A stretch of DNA of 64,000 nt, from contig NZ_WMKZ01000005.1 in assembly GCF_019024285.1 (NCBI RefSeq), forward strand, positions 62,001-126,000, in the 5' to 3' direction. Source of the stretch: Alkalihalobacterium elongatum. Lineage in GTDB: Bacteria > Bacillota > Bacilli > Bacillales > Bacillaceae_F. Positions 50,499 through 60,465 of the stretch are shown here, piece by piece. The position numbers were made by a program, and so were the translations under genes. Position 1 is the stretch's first letter; every line of letters starts with the position of its first letter. The notes under the pieces are model-generated. The model searched no databases, was not told the DNA's origin, and saw only the letters and a list, made by a program, of their open reading frames with translations.

Positions 50499-50687
50499 TT
50501 ACATTTCTATTTGCAAATCATGGTCTTCAAAAAGATCATCTAAGGAACTAAGTGAGCCGTCTTCTTCAACTTGATGAAGTGATAACTTTCCTTTAGTAAT
50601 CGTCATTTCAACAAAGCAATTCCAACAATAATATTGGTTTGTTCCTATTTTCCCGATATCTTTACAATTACAGTTTGGACATTGCAT
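50499..50687 (-). CDS. Zinc-ribbon protein (YrzR-like)
   Basis: A 62-aa protein with CPNCNCKDIGKIGTNQYYCW then NCFVEMTITKGKLSLHQVEE: two CxxC pairs that probably bind zinc, followed by an acidic tail. Such small ribbons often bind nucleic acid or act as a scaffold. AAGAGGAGACCC stands before ATG. It is found in the same position as yrzR of B. subtilis. Confidence 0.78.
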   Translation of the reverse strand: MQCPNCNCKDIGKIGTNQYYCWNCFVEMTITKGKLSLHQVEEDGSLSSLDDLFEDHDLQIEM

Positions 50688-50705
50688 AATAGGGTCTCCT
50701 CTTTT

Positions 50706-51179
50706 TTATAATTGAATAACGAGAATATCCTTGCCGATTGTTAAAGGATGATCAGTCTTCACTACTTTACGACCTTCCTTAATATCAGCAATCAATCCTT
50801 CTGTTACTTCATACCCTACAATAGTGCCCAATTCTTCCATAAAATATACATCTTCTACCAATCCAAGTTTTTCACCTTCGCTAGTCAATAGCGGTCTCCC
50901 TGCGAGCTTTTCCTTCCCTTGCTTTAAATGATGCTCATTGTTCTTTTTATGATAAGGCGAAATATCATTTAAGTCTTGGATCATTAAACTTTCATGGCCG
51001 AAGCTTGTAATTGCATCAATCGGAACAAATAGGTGACGATTAAACCATCCTTTCTTATCAACGACAAGACCAGTAACCACTCCACTATCGTTCAGAGTCA
51101 AATCATTAACGGTTCCTAGCTCTTCCCCTGTTTTTGCACAAAAAAGAGACTGACCACATATACTTGAAAATGTTCGCAA
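50706..51179 (-). CDS. yrrD: PRC-barrel domain protein (YrrD-like)
   Basis: A 157-aa protein with two PRC-barrel repeats: LFCAKTGEELGTVNDLTLND, then LTSEGEKLGLVEDVYFMEEL with GTIVGYEVTEGLIADI. PRC barrels are adaptor domains in RNA processing and photosynthetic assembly. The protein starts with TTG at 51179, four bases after AGGAGG. It follows recD2 as in B. subtilis. Function unknown. Confidence 0.85.
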   Translation of the reverse strand: MRTFSSICGQSLFCAKTGEELGTVNDLTLNDSGVVTGLVVDKKGWFNRHLFVPIDAITSFGHESLMIQDLNDISPYHKKNNEHHLKQGKEKLAGRPLLTSEGEKLGLVEDVYFMEELGTIVGYEVTEGLIADIKEGRKVVKTDHPLTIGKDILVIQL

Positions 51180-51239
51180 AGGACCTCCTCCTCTCGAACA
51201 GTTATAGTTTCTGACTTTTTCTTAGTCTTCATCCTAGTT

Positions 51240-53510
51240 TCATGTTACCAATGCTTCCTTTAGCTTATCGCAAAGCATTGAATTTCTAATGTGCTCGTCC
51301 TTCTGTTCAATTGCCTGGAAAAGCGCATCATGTTCCCCGCATAAAATTAAAAATTGCTTGGCTCTTGTTACTCCTGTGTAAATTAGGTTGCGTCTTAACA
51401 TCCGAAAATATCCTTTTACAACAGGCATAATAACGATTGGAAATTCACTACCTTGCGCTTTATGGATAGAAGAACAATATGCGTGTGTAATCTGGCTTAA
51501 GTCCTTCTTATTATAAACAACCTCTACGCCCTCGAAAGAAATAACGATTTGATCCATTTTTTCAACGTTCTCCTTGGCATAGATAATTGCAACTATTTCA
51601 CCCCGATCACCATTAAACACTTGTTCATCAGGATTGTTGATGAGCTGTAGGACAACATCACCTTTTCGATAGACAATATCTCCAAATTCAATTTCTCTTC
51701 GACCTTCAATAGGGGGATTCACTAGGTTTTGCAAATGAAGATTTAGGCGTTCAATTCCAGCATTCCCCCTATACATTGGCGCTAAAACTTGGATATCCTT
51801 CGGTGTGTAACCTTTTTTTATTGCGTTTAAATACACCTTCTCAATAACTTGCATCACTTGATTTTGGTGACATGGAAAAAAACGACGGTCATCCTTCGCT
51901 TCTTTTAAATCTTGTGGCAAAGTCCCATTTTTTATTTCATGAGCAAGCTTAATAATGGAAGACCCTTCCTCCTGACGATAAATATCGGTTAGTTCGACAA
52001 TAGGAATTGCACGTGATCGAAGCAGATCACTTAACACTTGTCCAGGTCCCACTGAAGGAAGCTGATCTTGGTCTCCAACTAATATAACTTGCATATGGTC
52101 AGGAATCGATTTGAACAATTGATTTGCAAGCCAAATATCGACCATTGAAACCTCATCTACAATGAGTAGGTTACCTTCTAATTGTTCAAATTCATTTTTT
52201 TCAAATCCTCCATTTCCACCTTTCCACCCTAACAGTCGATGAATGGTTAAAGAAGGGAGATTAGTTGCTTCGCCCATTCGTTTTGCAGCTCTTCCTGTAG
52301 GAGCAACTAGCAATACAGGAAAAGGATCTCCAGCCTTATAGTCACTAGGCTCTAATGAAATTCCGTGGAGCTTAGCATAAATTTCTACAATTCCTTTTAT
52401 AACCGTAGTCTTACCCGTACCTGGTCCCCCAGTTAGAATCATGATGGGGGAGGATAGTGCAGTTTCGATCCCCTTTTTTTGTGATTCTGCATACTCAATC
52501 TTTAGCGTTTCCTCTAATTCACCAAGCGATGTTAAAAATTCAGATTGAACAAAAGTTAATGGTTCTTCACGATTAACGAGGCGCTTAATATTTGTTACTA
52601 ACCCTTTTTCTGCAAAAAATAAAGTTTTTAAGTAAATCCGCTCTTCTTCAATAACTATTTTTCCTTCTTCGTCCATCATCGTTAAAGCCTTGTCTACCTC
52701 TTCTTTTGAGATAGGATTCGTCGTAGATGATAATAAATTGATGACTTCTTGAACAATATGCTCTTGACCTAAAAAAACATGCCCTTGCTGATTGCTTAAT
52801 TCATTTAAACAATAAATACAACCTGCTTGGACTCGATCGGGATGATTTCCTGAAATCCCAATAGCTTCACCTAGCAAGTCTGCTCTTTTAAACCCAATTC
52901 CTTCCACATCCTGAATGAGCTGATACGGGTTATTTTGAATGATATCAAGTGTTTGTTGTTTATATACTTGATAAATTTTTACTGCCAGCTCAATTCCGAA
53001 GCCATATTTAGATAAAAACAAAATAACTTGCTCAATTCCCTGATGCTCGACCAGTTGCTCGTAGATTAATGTCCGTTTTTCAGCGTTCAGCTTTGGAACC
53101 TTTTCAAGTACTGACGGGTCTTCCAATATTAACGTGATAACTCGCTCACCTAAACTTTTGACAATAGTCTCTGCCGTTTTTTTACCAATACCTGGAAATC
53201 GATCACTAGATAAATACTGTATAATTCCTTGAGCCGTTTGAGGGATGTCCCGTCTAAATTGTTCGACTACATATTGTAAACCGAATTTGGGGTGATCATG
53301 AAGTCTTCCGAAAAAGATATATACATCATCAGGCTCTACTTTTGGCAACGTGCCAACAACTGTAACTTGGGGATCATCAAGCTCTTCTGTCGACTCTAGA
53401 ACTTTCACAGCTGCTACAGTATAAAAATTATCTTCGTTATGGAAAATAACGTGGGTAACCTCACCTTTTATGTAAGGAGATTGGTCTTCTTGACTTCCTC
53501 GGTTCTCCAT
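51240..53510 (-). CDS. recD2: ATP-dependent DNA helicase RecD2
   Basis: A 756-aa SF1B helicase (former YrrC) moving 5' to 3'. The N-terminal OB and helix-hairpin-helix region includes FPGIGKKTAETIVKSLGERV. The motor has Walker A ILTGGPGTGKTTVIKGIVEI, a second P-loop-like VLLVAPTGRAAKRMGEATNL, Walker B LLIVDEVSMVDIWLANQL, DQDQLPSVGPGQVLSDLL and motif VI AYCSSIHKAQGSEFPIVIMP. It supports replication fork progress and repair. There is no RecBC partner. It follows yrrB by 12 bases. Confidence 0.96.
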   Translation of the reverse strand: MENRGSQEDQSPYIKGEVTHVIFHNEDNFYTVAAVKVLESTEELDDPQVTVVGTLPKVEPDDVYIFFGRLHDHPKFGLQYVVEQFRRDIPQTAQGIIQYLSSDRFPGIGKKTAETIVKSLGERVITLILEDPSVLEKVPKLNAEKRTLIYEQLVEHQGIEQVILFLSKYGFGIELAVKIYQVYKQQTLDIIQNNPYQLIQDVEGIGFKRADLLGEAIGISGNHPDRVQAGCIYCLNELSNQQGHVFLGQEHIVQEVINLLSSTTNPISKEEVDKALTMMDEEGKIVIEEERIYLKTLFFAEKGLVTNIKRLVNREEPLTFVQSEFLTSLGELEETLKIEYAESQKKGIETALSSPIMILTGGPGTGKTTVIKGIVEIYAKLHGISLEPSDYKAGDPFPVLLVAPTGRAAKRMGEATNLPSLTIHRLLGWKGGNGGFEKNEFEQLEGNLLIVDEVSMVDIWLANQLFKSIPDHMQVILVGDQDQLPSVGPGQVLSDLLRSRAIPIVELTDIYRQEEGSSIIKLAHEIKNGTLPQDLKEAKDDRRFFPCHQNQVMQVIEKVYLNAIKKGYTPKDIQVLAPMYRGNAGIERLNLHLQNLVNPPIEGRREIEFGDIVYRKGDVVLQLINNPDEQVFNGDRGEIVAIIYAKENVEKMDQIVISFEGVEVVYNKKDLSQITHAYCSSIHKAQGSEFPIVIMPVVKGYFRMLRRNLIYTGVTRAKQFLILCGEHDALFQAIEQKDEHIRNSMLCDKLKEALVT

Positions 53511-53522
53511 TTTATCTGCCCC

Positions 53523-54185
53523 CTAATGCAATAGCAGTTCCTCCATTTTCTTTTTACCGTTTCCTGCAAGGAGATGATCTGGTTGAATTTCAAGCGCTTG
53601 ATTAAAAGCTTCTAACGCTTCCTTTGGTTCATTTTTATAAGCATGTGCTACACCGATGTTAAAGAAAGCATCCGCATGATTTTCATCTTGTGCAATAACT
53701 TTCTTGAATTGTTTCATAGCTTCATCAATTTGTTCAAGTTGGGCTAGGCAAAGACCAAATTGGAAACGTGCATCAATGTCTTCTGGATTCATTTCTGTTA
53801 CTGTTTGAAAATGAACGAGCGCATGGCTTAATTGCCCTAAGTGGTAATGGCTTATCCCAATCATATAATATACATCAGCTTCTTTTAGCTTGTACTGAAT
53901 GGCTTGGTTAAACATTTTAATGGCCTCTTCAAATTTCTCCAATTGGTAAAATGCATTCCCAGCACAATAATAAGCTGTTGCTACAGTCTCATCTAAGGAT
54001 AATGCTTTTTCAAAAAATACAATAGCTTTTTCTAGTTCACCTACGATGGCTAATAAATTCCCAAAGTTAATAAACCCAACTGGATCATTAGGGTTTGCTT
54101 CAATTGCTTGATTAAAATATGATGCCGCTTTTTCATAATCTCTTTCCTGCATTGCTTGTAATCCAAGTTGTATGTAATCTTTCAT
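53523..54185 (-). CDS. yrrB: TPR-repeat protein (YrrB)
   Basis: A 220-aa protein built of about six tetratricopeptide repeats (MQERDYEKAASYFNQAIEAN, YYCAGNAFYQLEKFEEAIKM, FNIGVAHAYKNEPKEALEAF). Such repeats bind partner proteins. B. subtilis YrrB is conserved before recD2 and after mnmA. AAGGATGGTAGAAA precedes ATG. There is no signal peptide, so it is cytoplasmic. The partner is unknown. Confidence 0.93.
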   Translation of the reverse strand: MKDYIQLGLQAMQERDYEKAASYFNQAIEANPNDPVGFINFGNLLAIVGELEKAIVFFEKALSLDETVATAYYCAGNAFYQLEKFEEAIKMFNQAIQYKLKEADVYYMIGISHYHLGQLSHALVHFQTVTEMNPEDIDARFQFGLCLAQLEQIDEAMKQFKKVIAQDENHADAFFNIGVAHAYKNEPKEALEAFNQALEIQPDHLLAGNGKKKMEELLLH

Positions 54186-54301
54186 TTTCTACCATCCTTA
54201 TCTAACTTAATATAGAGTTGTCCTGTTTTATTTAGTATAACAAAGAATTGTGACTGTCACCCAAAACAACTGCAATTGACTGCTTTTGTAATTGGTGACT
54301 T

Positions 54302-54464
54302 CGATTGTGAGCCGAACTCGACTATTTATGAGACTAACTTTTGATTTATGAGCCAAACTCGACCACTTATAATCCTAACTTTCGATTTATGAGCCAAACT
54401 CAACCATTTATGATCCTAACTTTCGATTTATGAGCCAAACTCGACCACTTATGATCCTAGCTAC
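54302..54464. repeat. 41-bp tandem repeat, about four copies
   Basis: Copies start at 54302 (slightly diverged), 54342, 54383 and 54424, each 41 bp and sharing TTATGAGCCAAACTCGACC and TTATGATCCTAACTTTCGA blocks with few changes. Located between mnmA and yrrB, no open frame. The remaining 54186-54301 has nothing I can name. It is not a CRISPR: copies touch without spacers. Confidence 0.9.
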
Positions 54465-54489
54465 TAATTTCACTCTGATTGTTCTAGAC

Positions 54490-55639
<1,150 letters not shown>

Positions 55640-55666
55640 CTACAAAGCTAAAGAAAAAAGTTGTTT

Positions 55667-56809
55667 TTAAAGTGATGTAATTCTTTTCACAATTTTTACT
55701 GTTTCCTTAGCTGCTTTCTCTATATCTTCTTTAGTATTTCCATAACCAAAGCTAAATCTAACTGAAGATTTAGCTTTTTCATCATCATTAAACATAGCTG
55801 TAAGAACGTGGGATGGTTCAAGTGAACCTGCTGTACAAGCCGAACCACTTGAAACTGCTATTCCAGCAAGGTCTAAATTAACGAGAAGTGACTCCACGTT
55901 TGCGCCTTTAAAACTAATATTTAGTACATGAGGAAGAACATCTGTTTCATGCCCGTTAACTGAAAAGTCTAACCCCTCTTCATGGAAAATACGAATCATT
56001 TGCTCACGAAATTGAATATAACGCTGCCTTTTCTCTTCCACATCAGCCTTTGCCATTTTAGCCGCCTCTGCGAAACCAACAATACTTGCAACATTTTCTG
56101 TTCCTGCCCGGCGTTTTCTTTCTTGTTCTCCGCCATATAATTGAGGTTTTAAGCTATAGCCTTTTTTAGCATATAAGAAGCCTATTCCTTTTGGACCATT
56201 TATTTTATGAGCAGATACAGACAGAAAATGAACACCTAATTGATCAACATCAATAGGTATTGATCCGTATGCTTGTACAGCATCCGTATGGAAGGTAATC
56301 CCCTTTTCATTTAAGTATGAGCCAATCTCAGCAATCGGTTGAAGGGTACCAACTTCATTATTTCCGTACATGATTGAAACGAGGATTGTTTCTTCCCGAA
56401 CATGTTCTTGTAAATCCAATAGCGAGACTCTTCCCTTTTCATCCACAGGAAGATAAGTGACTTCAAACCCTTGGTCCTCTAATGCTTTGCACGTATGAAG
56501 AACAGCATGATGCTCAATGACAGAAGTGATAATATGATTGCCCTTTGCTTTGTTTTTCATTGCATAACCAATAATCGCCATATTATCTGCTTCTGTCCCA
56601 CCGCTTGTAAATATTAATTCATCTGGATGAGCACCTATTGTTTGTGCTAACGATATTCTCGCTTCATCTAAAGCTTGCCTCGTTCTACGCCCAAAACTGT
56701 GAATACTAGAAGGATTTCCAAAATGCTCACTGAAGTAAGGCATCATTGCTTCTAATGCTCTTGGATGTAGTGGTGAGGTCGCTGCATGATCTAAGTATAT
56801 CGGTTTCAA
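55667..56809 (-). CDS. Cysteine desulfurase (YrvO / IscS-like)
   Basis: A 380-aa PLP enzyme that takes sulfur from cysteine and passes it to MnmA. It starts with TTG at 56809 after AGGTG. Seen: YLDHAATSPLHPRALEAMMP, FTSGGTEADNMAII, VDEKGRVSLLDLQEHV, the PLP lysine in SAHKINGPKGIGFLYA and the catalytic Cys in SSGSACTAGSLEPSHV, in the long-loop IscS-type setting. In B. subtilis yrvO serves mnmA in the same operon. It follows cymR, the cysteine regulator, by 42 bases. Confidence 0.95.
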   Translation of the reverse strand: MKPIYLDHAATSPLHPRALEAMMPYFSEHFGNPSSIHSFGRRTRQALDEARISLAQTIGAHPDELIFTSGGTEADNMAIIGYAMKNKAKGNHIITSVIEHHAVLHTCKALEDQGFEVTYLPVDEKGRVSLLDLQEHVREETILVSIMYGNNEVGTLQPIAEIGSYLNEKGITFHTDAVQAYGSIPIDVDQLGVHFLSVSAHKINGPKGIGFLYAKKGYSLKPQLYGGEQERKRRAGTENVASIVGFAEAAKMAKADVEEKRQRYIQFREQMIRIFHEEGLDFSVNGHETDVLPHVLNISFKGANVESLLVNLDLAGIAVSSGSACTAGSLEPSHVLTAMFNDDEKAKSSVRFSFGYGNTKEDIEKAAKETVKIVKRITSL

Positions 56810-56851
56810 ATCTTACACCTACTTTTTCATTCACATATGTTGATCTACCTC

Positions 56852-57271
56852 TTATATGTAGAACATATAATATTCCTGATTACCTTTATCCTCATAATCC
56901 GCTAAATCTTGTAGTGTTGTATTATCTAATACATTTTTTACCGCATCACGGATTTTTATCCAAAGATCTCGTTTAGCTGGCTCTTCATCATCAAGCACCT
57001 CAACAGGACTTATCGGTCCTTCAAGGACACGAATAATATCACCAGCCGTTATGTCTACTGGTTCTTTTGCAAGCATGTAGCCACCGTATGCACCTCTTAC
57101 ACTTTTAACTAACATTGCATTTCTTAGTGGTGCAATTAATTGCTCTAGATAGTGTTCTGACAGTTCATGATCCTTTGCGATTGATTTTAAAGAAATAGGT
57201 CCTTCACCGTATTTCTTTGCTAACGCCATCATGATGGTTAACCCGTAACGTCCCTTTGTTGATATCTTCAT
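56852..57271 (-). CDS. cymR: Cysteine metabolism repressor CymR (Rrf2 family)
   Basis: A 139-aa winged-helix regulator: MKISTKGRYGLTIMMALAKK, EHYLEQLIAPLRNAMLVKSV and RGAYGGYMLAKEPVDITAGD. There is not one cysteine in the chain, so no Fe-S cluster, as known for CymR, which instead binds DNA with CysK when cysteine is plentiful. It lies before the cysteine desulfurase gene as in B. subtilis. Its first 68 bases overlap the end of the upstream membrane protein gene. AGAGGGGTAAATAATA precedes ATG. Confidence 0.95.
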   Translation of the reverse strand: MKISTKGRYGLTIMMALAKKYGEGPISLKSIAKDHELSEHYLEQLIAPLRNAMLVKSVRGAYGGYMLAKEPVDITAGDIIRVLEGPISPVEVLDDEEPAKRDLWIKIRDAVKNVLDNTTLQDLADYEDKGNQEYYMFYI

Positions 57272-57917
57272 TATTATTTACCCCTCTTTCTATCAATCGA
57301 TCTACTAACCGTTGGCATTGCGGAAGCGTTATACCAACAACACTTCCTATCCCAAAGCAAAAAATTAATGTACCGATAAAAACAGGTCCCCCTAACAGCC
57401 ATCCCGTTGAAAGAACGACAACTTCCATTGCACTACGAACCCATTGTACTTTAAGCTTTGTCTTTTCTGTTATTGCCAACATTAAGCTATCTCTAGGTCC
57501 TGCTCCACATTTTGGAGCAATATAGAGTCCAATTCCATATCCAATGATAACGATCCCACTTAAAAGCATTATCAGTTTGCCAATGAATGAGTTTGGCGTA
57601 ATTAAAAGAAATAAAAAAATATCAATAAAAACTCCAACTAGCACCATATTAACAAACGCACCGATTTGAGGCCATTCTTTTGTAAGTAAAATCGTAACCC
57701 CGATAATGACAAAACCCATGATAATTGACCAAGTACCAATTGTTAACCCTAGCTGTAATGTTAAACCAATATGAAGTACATCCCATGGAGCACTTCCTAA
57801 ATCCGCAGTTATCATTAACGCAATTCCAAAAGACATGATCACTAAACCTAGCATAAAAATTCCCCAGCGTAAGCCTAGCTTCTTTGTTCTCCAATTTCTA
57901 TGCTCCTCTATGTTCAT
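57204..57917 (-). CDS. YczE/YitT-like integral membrane protein
   Basis: A 237-aa protein with five or six membrane helices, starting LRWGIFMLGLVIMSFGIALM then ITADLGSAPWDVLHIGLTLQ, with the repeat-like YIAPKCGAGPRDSLMLAITE. This is the YczE/YyaS/YitT pattern, small membrane proteins of unknown function. The last about 23 codons run into cymR by 68 bases, an unusually long same-strand overlap. The hydrophilic tail (NNNEDINKGTLRVNHHDG) may be a recent read-through extension. A shadow frame at 57649-57894 is not a gene. Confidence 0.8.
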   Translation of the reverse strand: MNIEEHRNWRTKKLGLRWGIFMLGLVIMSFGIALMITADLGSAPWDVLHIGLTLQLGLTIGTWSIIMGFVIIGVTILLTKEWPQIGAFVNMVLVGVFIDIFLFLLITPNSFIGKLIMLLSGIVIIGYGIGLYIAPKCGAGPRDSLMLAITEKTKLKVQWVRSAMEVVVLSTGWLLGGPVFIGTLIFCFGIGSVVGITLPQCQRLVDRLIERGVNNNEDINKGTLRVNHHDGVSKEIR

Positions 57918-58004
57918 GTTGATTCCTTCTCTCTATTCTCTACTCAAACATAAATACTTTGCCCATTATAGCATGAATTGGATTTTATTTGCATTGAAAG
58001 AAAA

Positions 58005-59285
58005 TTAACTATTCTTCAATTCCTGTATTCGGTTGTAAAATTGAGCTAGCCTCTTTTCTTGGCCACTTTCTTTAGGCTTATAATACGTCTTTCCCTTCAA
58101 ATTATCAGGTAAATATTGTTGCTTAACCCAGCCACCAAAATCATGTGGGTATTTATAATCAACGCCTCTACCTAATTCCTTTGCTCCTCTGTAATGAGCA
58201 TCCTTTAAATGATCAGGTACTTCTCCAATATTTGTGGAGCGGACATCATTTAATGCTTGATCTAATGCTTTATAGGCACTATTCGATTTTGGAGACAGAC
58301 ACAACTCAGTAACGGCGACGGCTAAAGGGATCCTAGCTTCTGGTAACCCAAGTCGCTCTGCCGACTGGATTGCTGCCAATACCATCTGTGGAACTTGACT
58401 GTTAGCTAAACCAACATCCTCCCAGGCTGTTACAAGCAGTCGGCGACAGATCACATCTAAATCCCCTGCTTCAATTAATCTAGCTAAATAGTGAAGGGCA
58501 GCGTCTACGTCTGAACCCCTCATACTTTTTTGAAATGCACTAATTATGTTATAAAAGTGATCTCCTTTTTTATCATAATGTAAACTTTTCTTCTGTAGGC
58601 ATTCTTTTATGATTTCCAAAGTTATTGGAATTTGTCCTTCTTCATTTGGGTCGGTAGATAATACTGCGATCTCTAATCCATTAAGAGCAGAGCGAATATC
58701 ACCACCACAATGATGTGCCAGCTCATCTATGACTCCGTCCTCAATGAGGAAGCTTTGTTTGCCAAAGCCTTTTTTCTCGTCATGCAAAGCTCTCTCTAAC
58801 ACTTCTTTAATCTCATTTGGCTTGGGATGAGTTAACTCTAATACTGTACAGCGTGATTTGATTGCATTGTTAATTTCAAAATGAGGGTTTTCTGTTGTCG
58901 CCCCGATAAGGATAATAATTCCGCTTTCCATATATGGAAGTAAAAAGTCTTGTTGACTTTTATTGAAGCGATGAACTTCATCGACAAATAAGATTGACTT
59001 CCCTAATAGCTTCGCTTCTTGTACAACCGCTTCCATTTCTTTTTTCCCCGATGAAACGGCATTTATTTCATGATAGGGTAAGGAAGTTAATTGCGCGATA
59101 ACGTTTGCGATCGTTGTTTTTCCTGTACCTGGTGGGCCGTATAAGATTATAGATGATAATCGGTTAGATTTTATCATTCGTTGCAGTAATTTTCCTTCAC
59201 CCACAATATGTTTTTGACCAACAATTTCTTCTAATGAACTAGGGCGCATTCTGTAGGCGAGTGGTTCTTTAAAATAATTTTCCAC
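58005..59285 (-). CDS. rarA: Replication-associated recombination protein RarA (MgsA)
   Basis: A 426-aa AAA+ ATPase (YrvN in B. subtilis) acting at stalled replication forks. Walker A is LYGPPGTGKTTIANVIAQL; Walker B is SILFVDEVHRFNKSQQDFLL; the arginine finger region is around GATTENPHFEINNAIKSRCT. The C-terminal tetramerisation domain follows (SMRGSDVDAALHYLARLIEA). GTG at 59285 stands nine bases after TTGGAG; the first codon of the frame (59306) has no site. cymR and the desulfurase follow, as in B. subtilis. Confidence 0.95.
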   Translation of the reverse strand: MENYFKEPLAYRMRPSSLEEIVGQKHIVGEGKLLQRMIKSNRLSSIILYGPPGTGKTTIANVIAQLTSLPYHEINAVSSGKKEMEAVVQEAKLLGKSILFVDEVHRFNKSQQDFLLPYMESGIIILIGATTENPHFEINNAIKSRCTVLELTHPKPNEIKEVLERALHDEKKGFGKQSFLIEDGVIDELAHHCGGDIRSALNGLEIAVLSTDPNEEGQIPITLEIIKECLQKKSLHYDKKGDHFYNIISAFQKSMRGSDVDAALHYLARLIEAGDLDVICRRLLVTAWEDVGLANSQVPQMVLAAIQSAERLGLPEARIPLAVAVTELCLSPKSNSAYKALDQALNDVRSTNIGEVPDHLKDAHYRGAKELGRGVDYKYPHDFGGWVKQQYLPDNLKGKTYYKPKESGQEKRLAQFYNRIQELKNS

Positions 59286-59797
59286 TAATATCAACTCCAA
59301 TAACACTTTCGTTGAAACAAATCTAGCAGTCTCTAGATTATTCTTCTCTTACCATTCGATATTTAATAGATCATTATATTTGGGATATTTTTATGTACTT
59401 TTCCTAATAATAGTTCTAAATATTAATAGTTCTATTATATATACTATCGTATCCAACTTTGCAAACTGAACAACTTTAAATTCTTATAGAAGCGCCCTGT
59501 TAGCGTTGAGTGTTGATTTTAGGCTCCTTATTAAAAAGAAGTTATTATTGAAGCTGTTGATTTTTGGGCCTATTCCTGAAAGGCGTTAGAAATTAACAAT
59601 CACACGATGAGCCCAAAATCACCCTTTATCAATAACATGCTTAAAACAAAACTTTATTACTTCAAGTTTATATTTATTAACAATACTAGTATTTTCATAT
59701 CTAATGTATAGATCCTAGATTTCTTGGAAATATTAATAGTAAATTTCACTAAAATATGAATTTACTTGTTAACCCAGAAAGATAAGGAGATGGTATT
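59286..59797. other. 512-bp divergent gap between rarA and the rsfA-like gene
   Basis: Contains the sigma-F-like promoter at 59706-59734 and repeated GATTTT-GGGC elements (about 59513, 59556 and inverted at 59610). The inverse pair GATTTTTGGGC and GCCCAAAATC (59558-59568, 59611-59620) could fold. I see no gene and no tRNA. Confidence 0.55.
59706..59734 (+). promoter_or_regulatory. Sigma-F-like forespore promoter before the rsfA-like gene
   Basis: GTATA (59706-59710), a spacer of exactly 15 bp, then GGAAATATT (59726-59734), which fits GYATA-N15-GGNNANNNT. The ATG lies 63 bp past the -10 box. It matches the known forespore control of RsfA. Confidence 0.7.
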
Positions 59798-60427
59798 ATG
59801 AAAGTACGCCAAGATGCTTGGTCACATGAAGATGATGTCTTATTAGCAGAAACGGTATTACGCCACATTAAAGAAGGAAGTACACAATTAGTTGCTTTTG
59901 ATGAAGTTGGAGATGAATTACACCGAACTTCCGCAGCTTGCGGATTTAGATGGAATGCAGTCGTACGCCAAAAGTATGTAGATCAGATTAGAGAGGCAAA
60001 AAAGGAACGAAAAGAGCGCAAGAGAGCAGCTGCGTTTGCAACTAATCGTCGACCTGTAAGGAACGCTTCTATTTACTATCCTGTTATGAATTCGGCACAA
60101 TCTTTAAATTTAGAAAATTTAGACATTGAAACTGTTATTTCATACCTTCGTTCTCTGACTTCAAATCAACTTCCAGCTGATCACTTGAAAAAAGAGAATG
60201 AAAAGCTATTAAAAGAGAACCTCGAGCTATTAACACAAAATAAAGAGCTTGAAGCTGAATTAAAGACTATTAGAGATGAACATATGACAATTGAAGAGGA
60301 CTATCAATCACTTATTCAGATTATGAACCGTGCAAGACGTATGGCGATCTTACAAGAAGAAGAGCCTCTATCTAATGCTACCTTCCGTATGGATAAGAAC
60401 GGTAATTTAGAAAAAGTAGCAAAGTAA
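59798..60427 (+). CDS. RsfA-family prespore transcriptional regulator
   Basis: A 209-aa Myb/SANT-like regulator: residues 5-62 (RQDAWSHEDDVLLAETVLRH, then SAACGFRWNAVVRQKYVDQI) hold the helix-turn-helix, followed by a basic segment (KKERKERKRAAAF) and a long C-terminal coiled coil (about 130-185, KENEKLLKENLELLTQNKEL). RsfA tunes sigma-F-dependent genes in the forespore of B. subtilis. The gene has a sigma-F-type promoter upstream, the site AAGGAGATGGT before ATG, and a terminator shared with lutC. It could also be one of the paralogues of the YlbO type. Confidence 0.85.
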   Translation: MKVRQDAWSHEDDVLLAETVLRHIKEGSTQLVAFDEVGDELHRTSAACGFRWNAVVRQKYVDQIREAKKERKERKRAAAFATNRRPVRNASIYYPVMNSAQSLNLENLDIETVISYLRSLTSNQLPADHLKKENEKLLKENLELLTQNKELEAELKTIRDEHMTIEEDYQSLIQIMNRARRMAILQEEEPLSNATFRMDKNGNLEKVAK

Positions 60428-60458
60428 AAGCAACAGATTATACTTCTGTTGCTTTTTT
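60428..60458. terminator. Terminator between the rsfA-like gene and lutC
   Basis: AAGCAACAGA/TCTGTTGCTT (60428-60437, 60445-60454) followed by TTTTC on the plus strand; convergent genes lie on both sides. Confidence 0.85.
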
Positions 60459-60465
60459 CTTATAT

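Noticed and set aside
54302-54464. CRISPR array
   Set aside because: 41-bp units follow each other without spacers, and no cas gene is near.
57649-57894. 81-codon minus frame inside the YczE-like gene
   Set aside because: Out-of-frame shadow; the host gene has consistent membrane-helix pattern.
59286-59797. 6S RNA or tRNA upstream of rarA
   Set aside because: No cloverleaf, and no long closing stem with central bubble visible in the gap.
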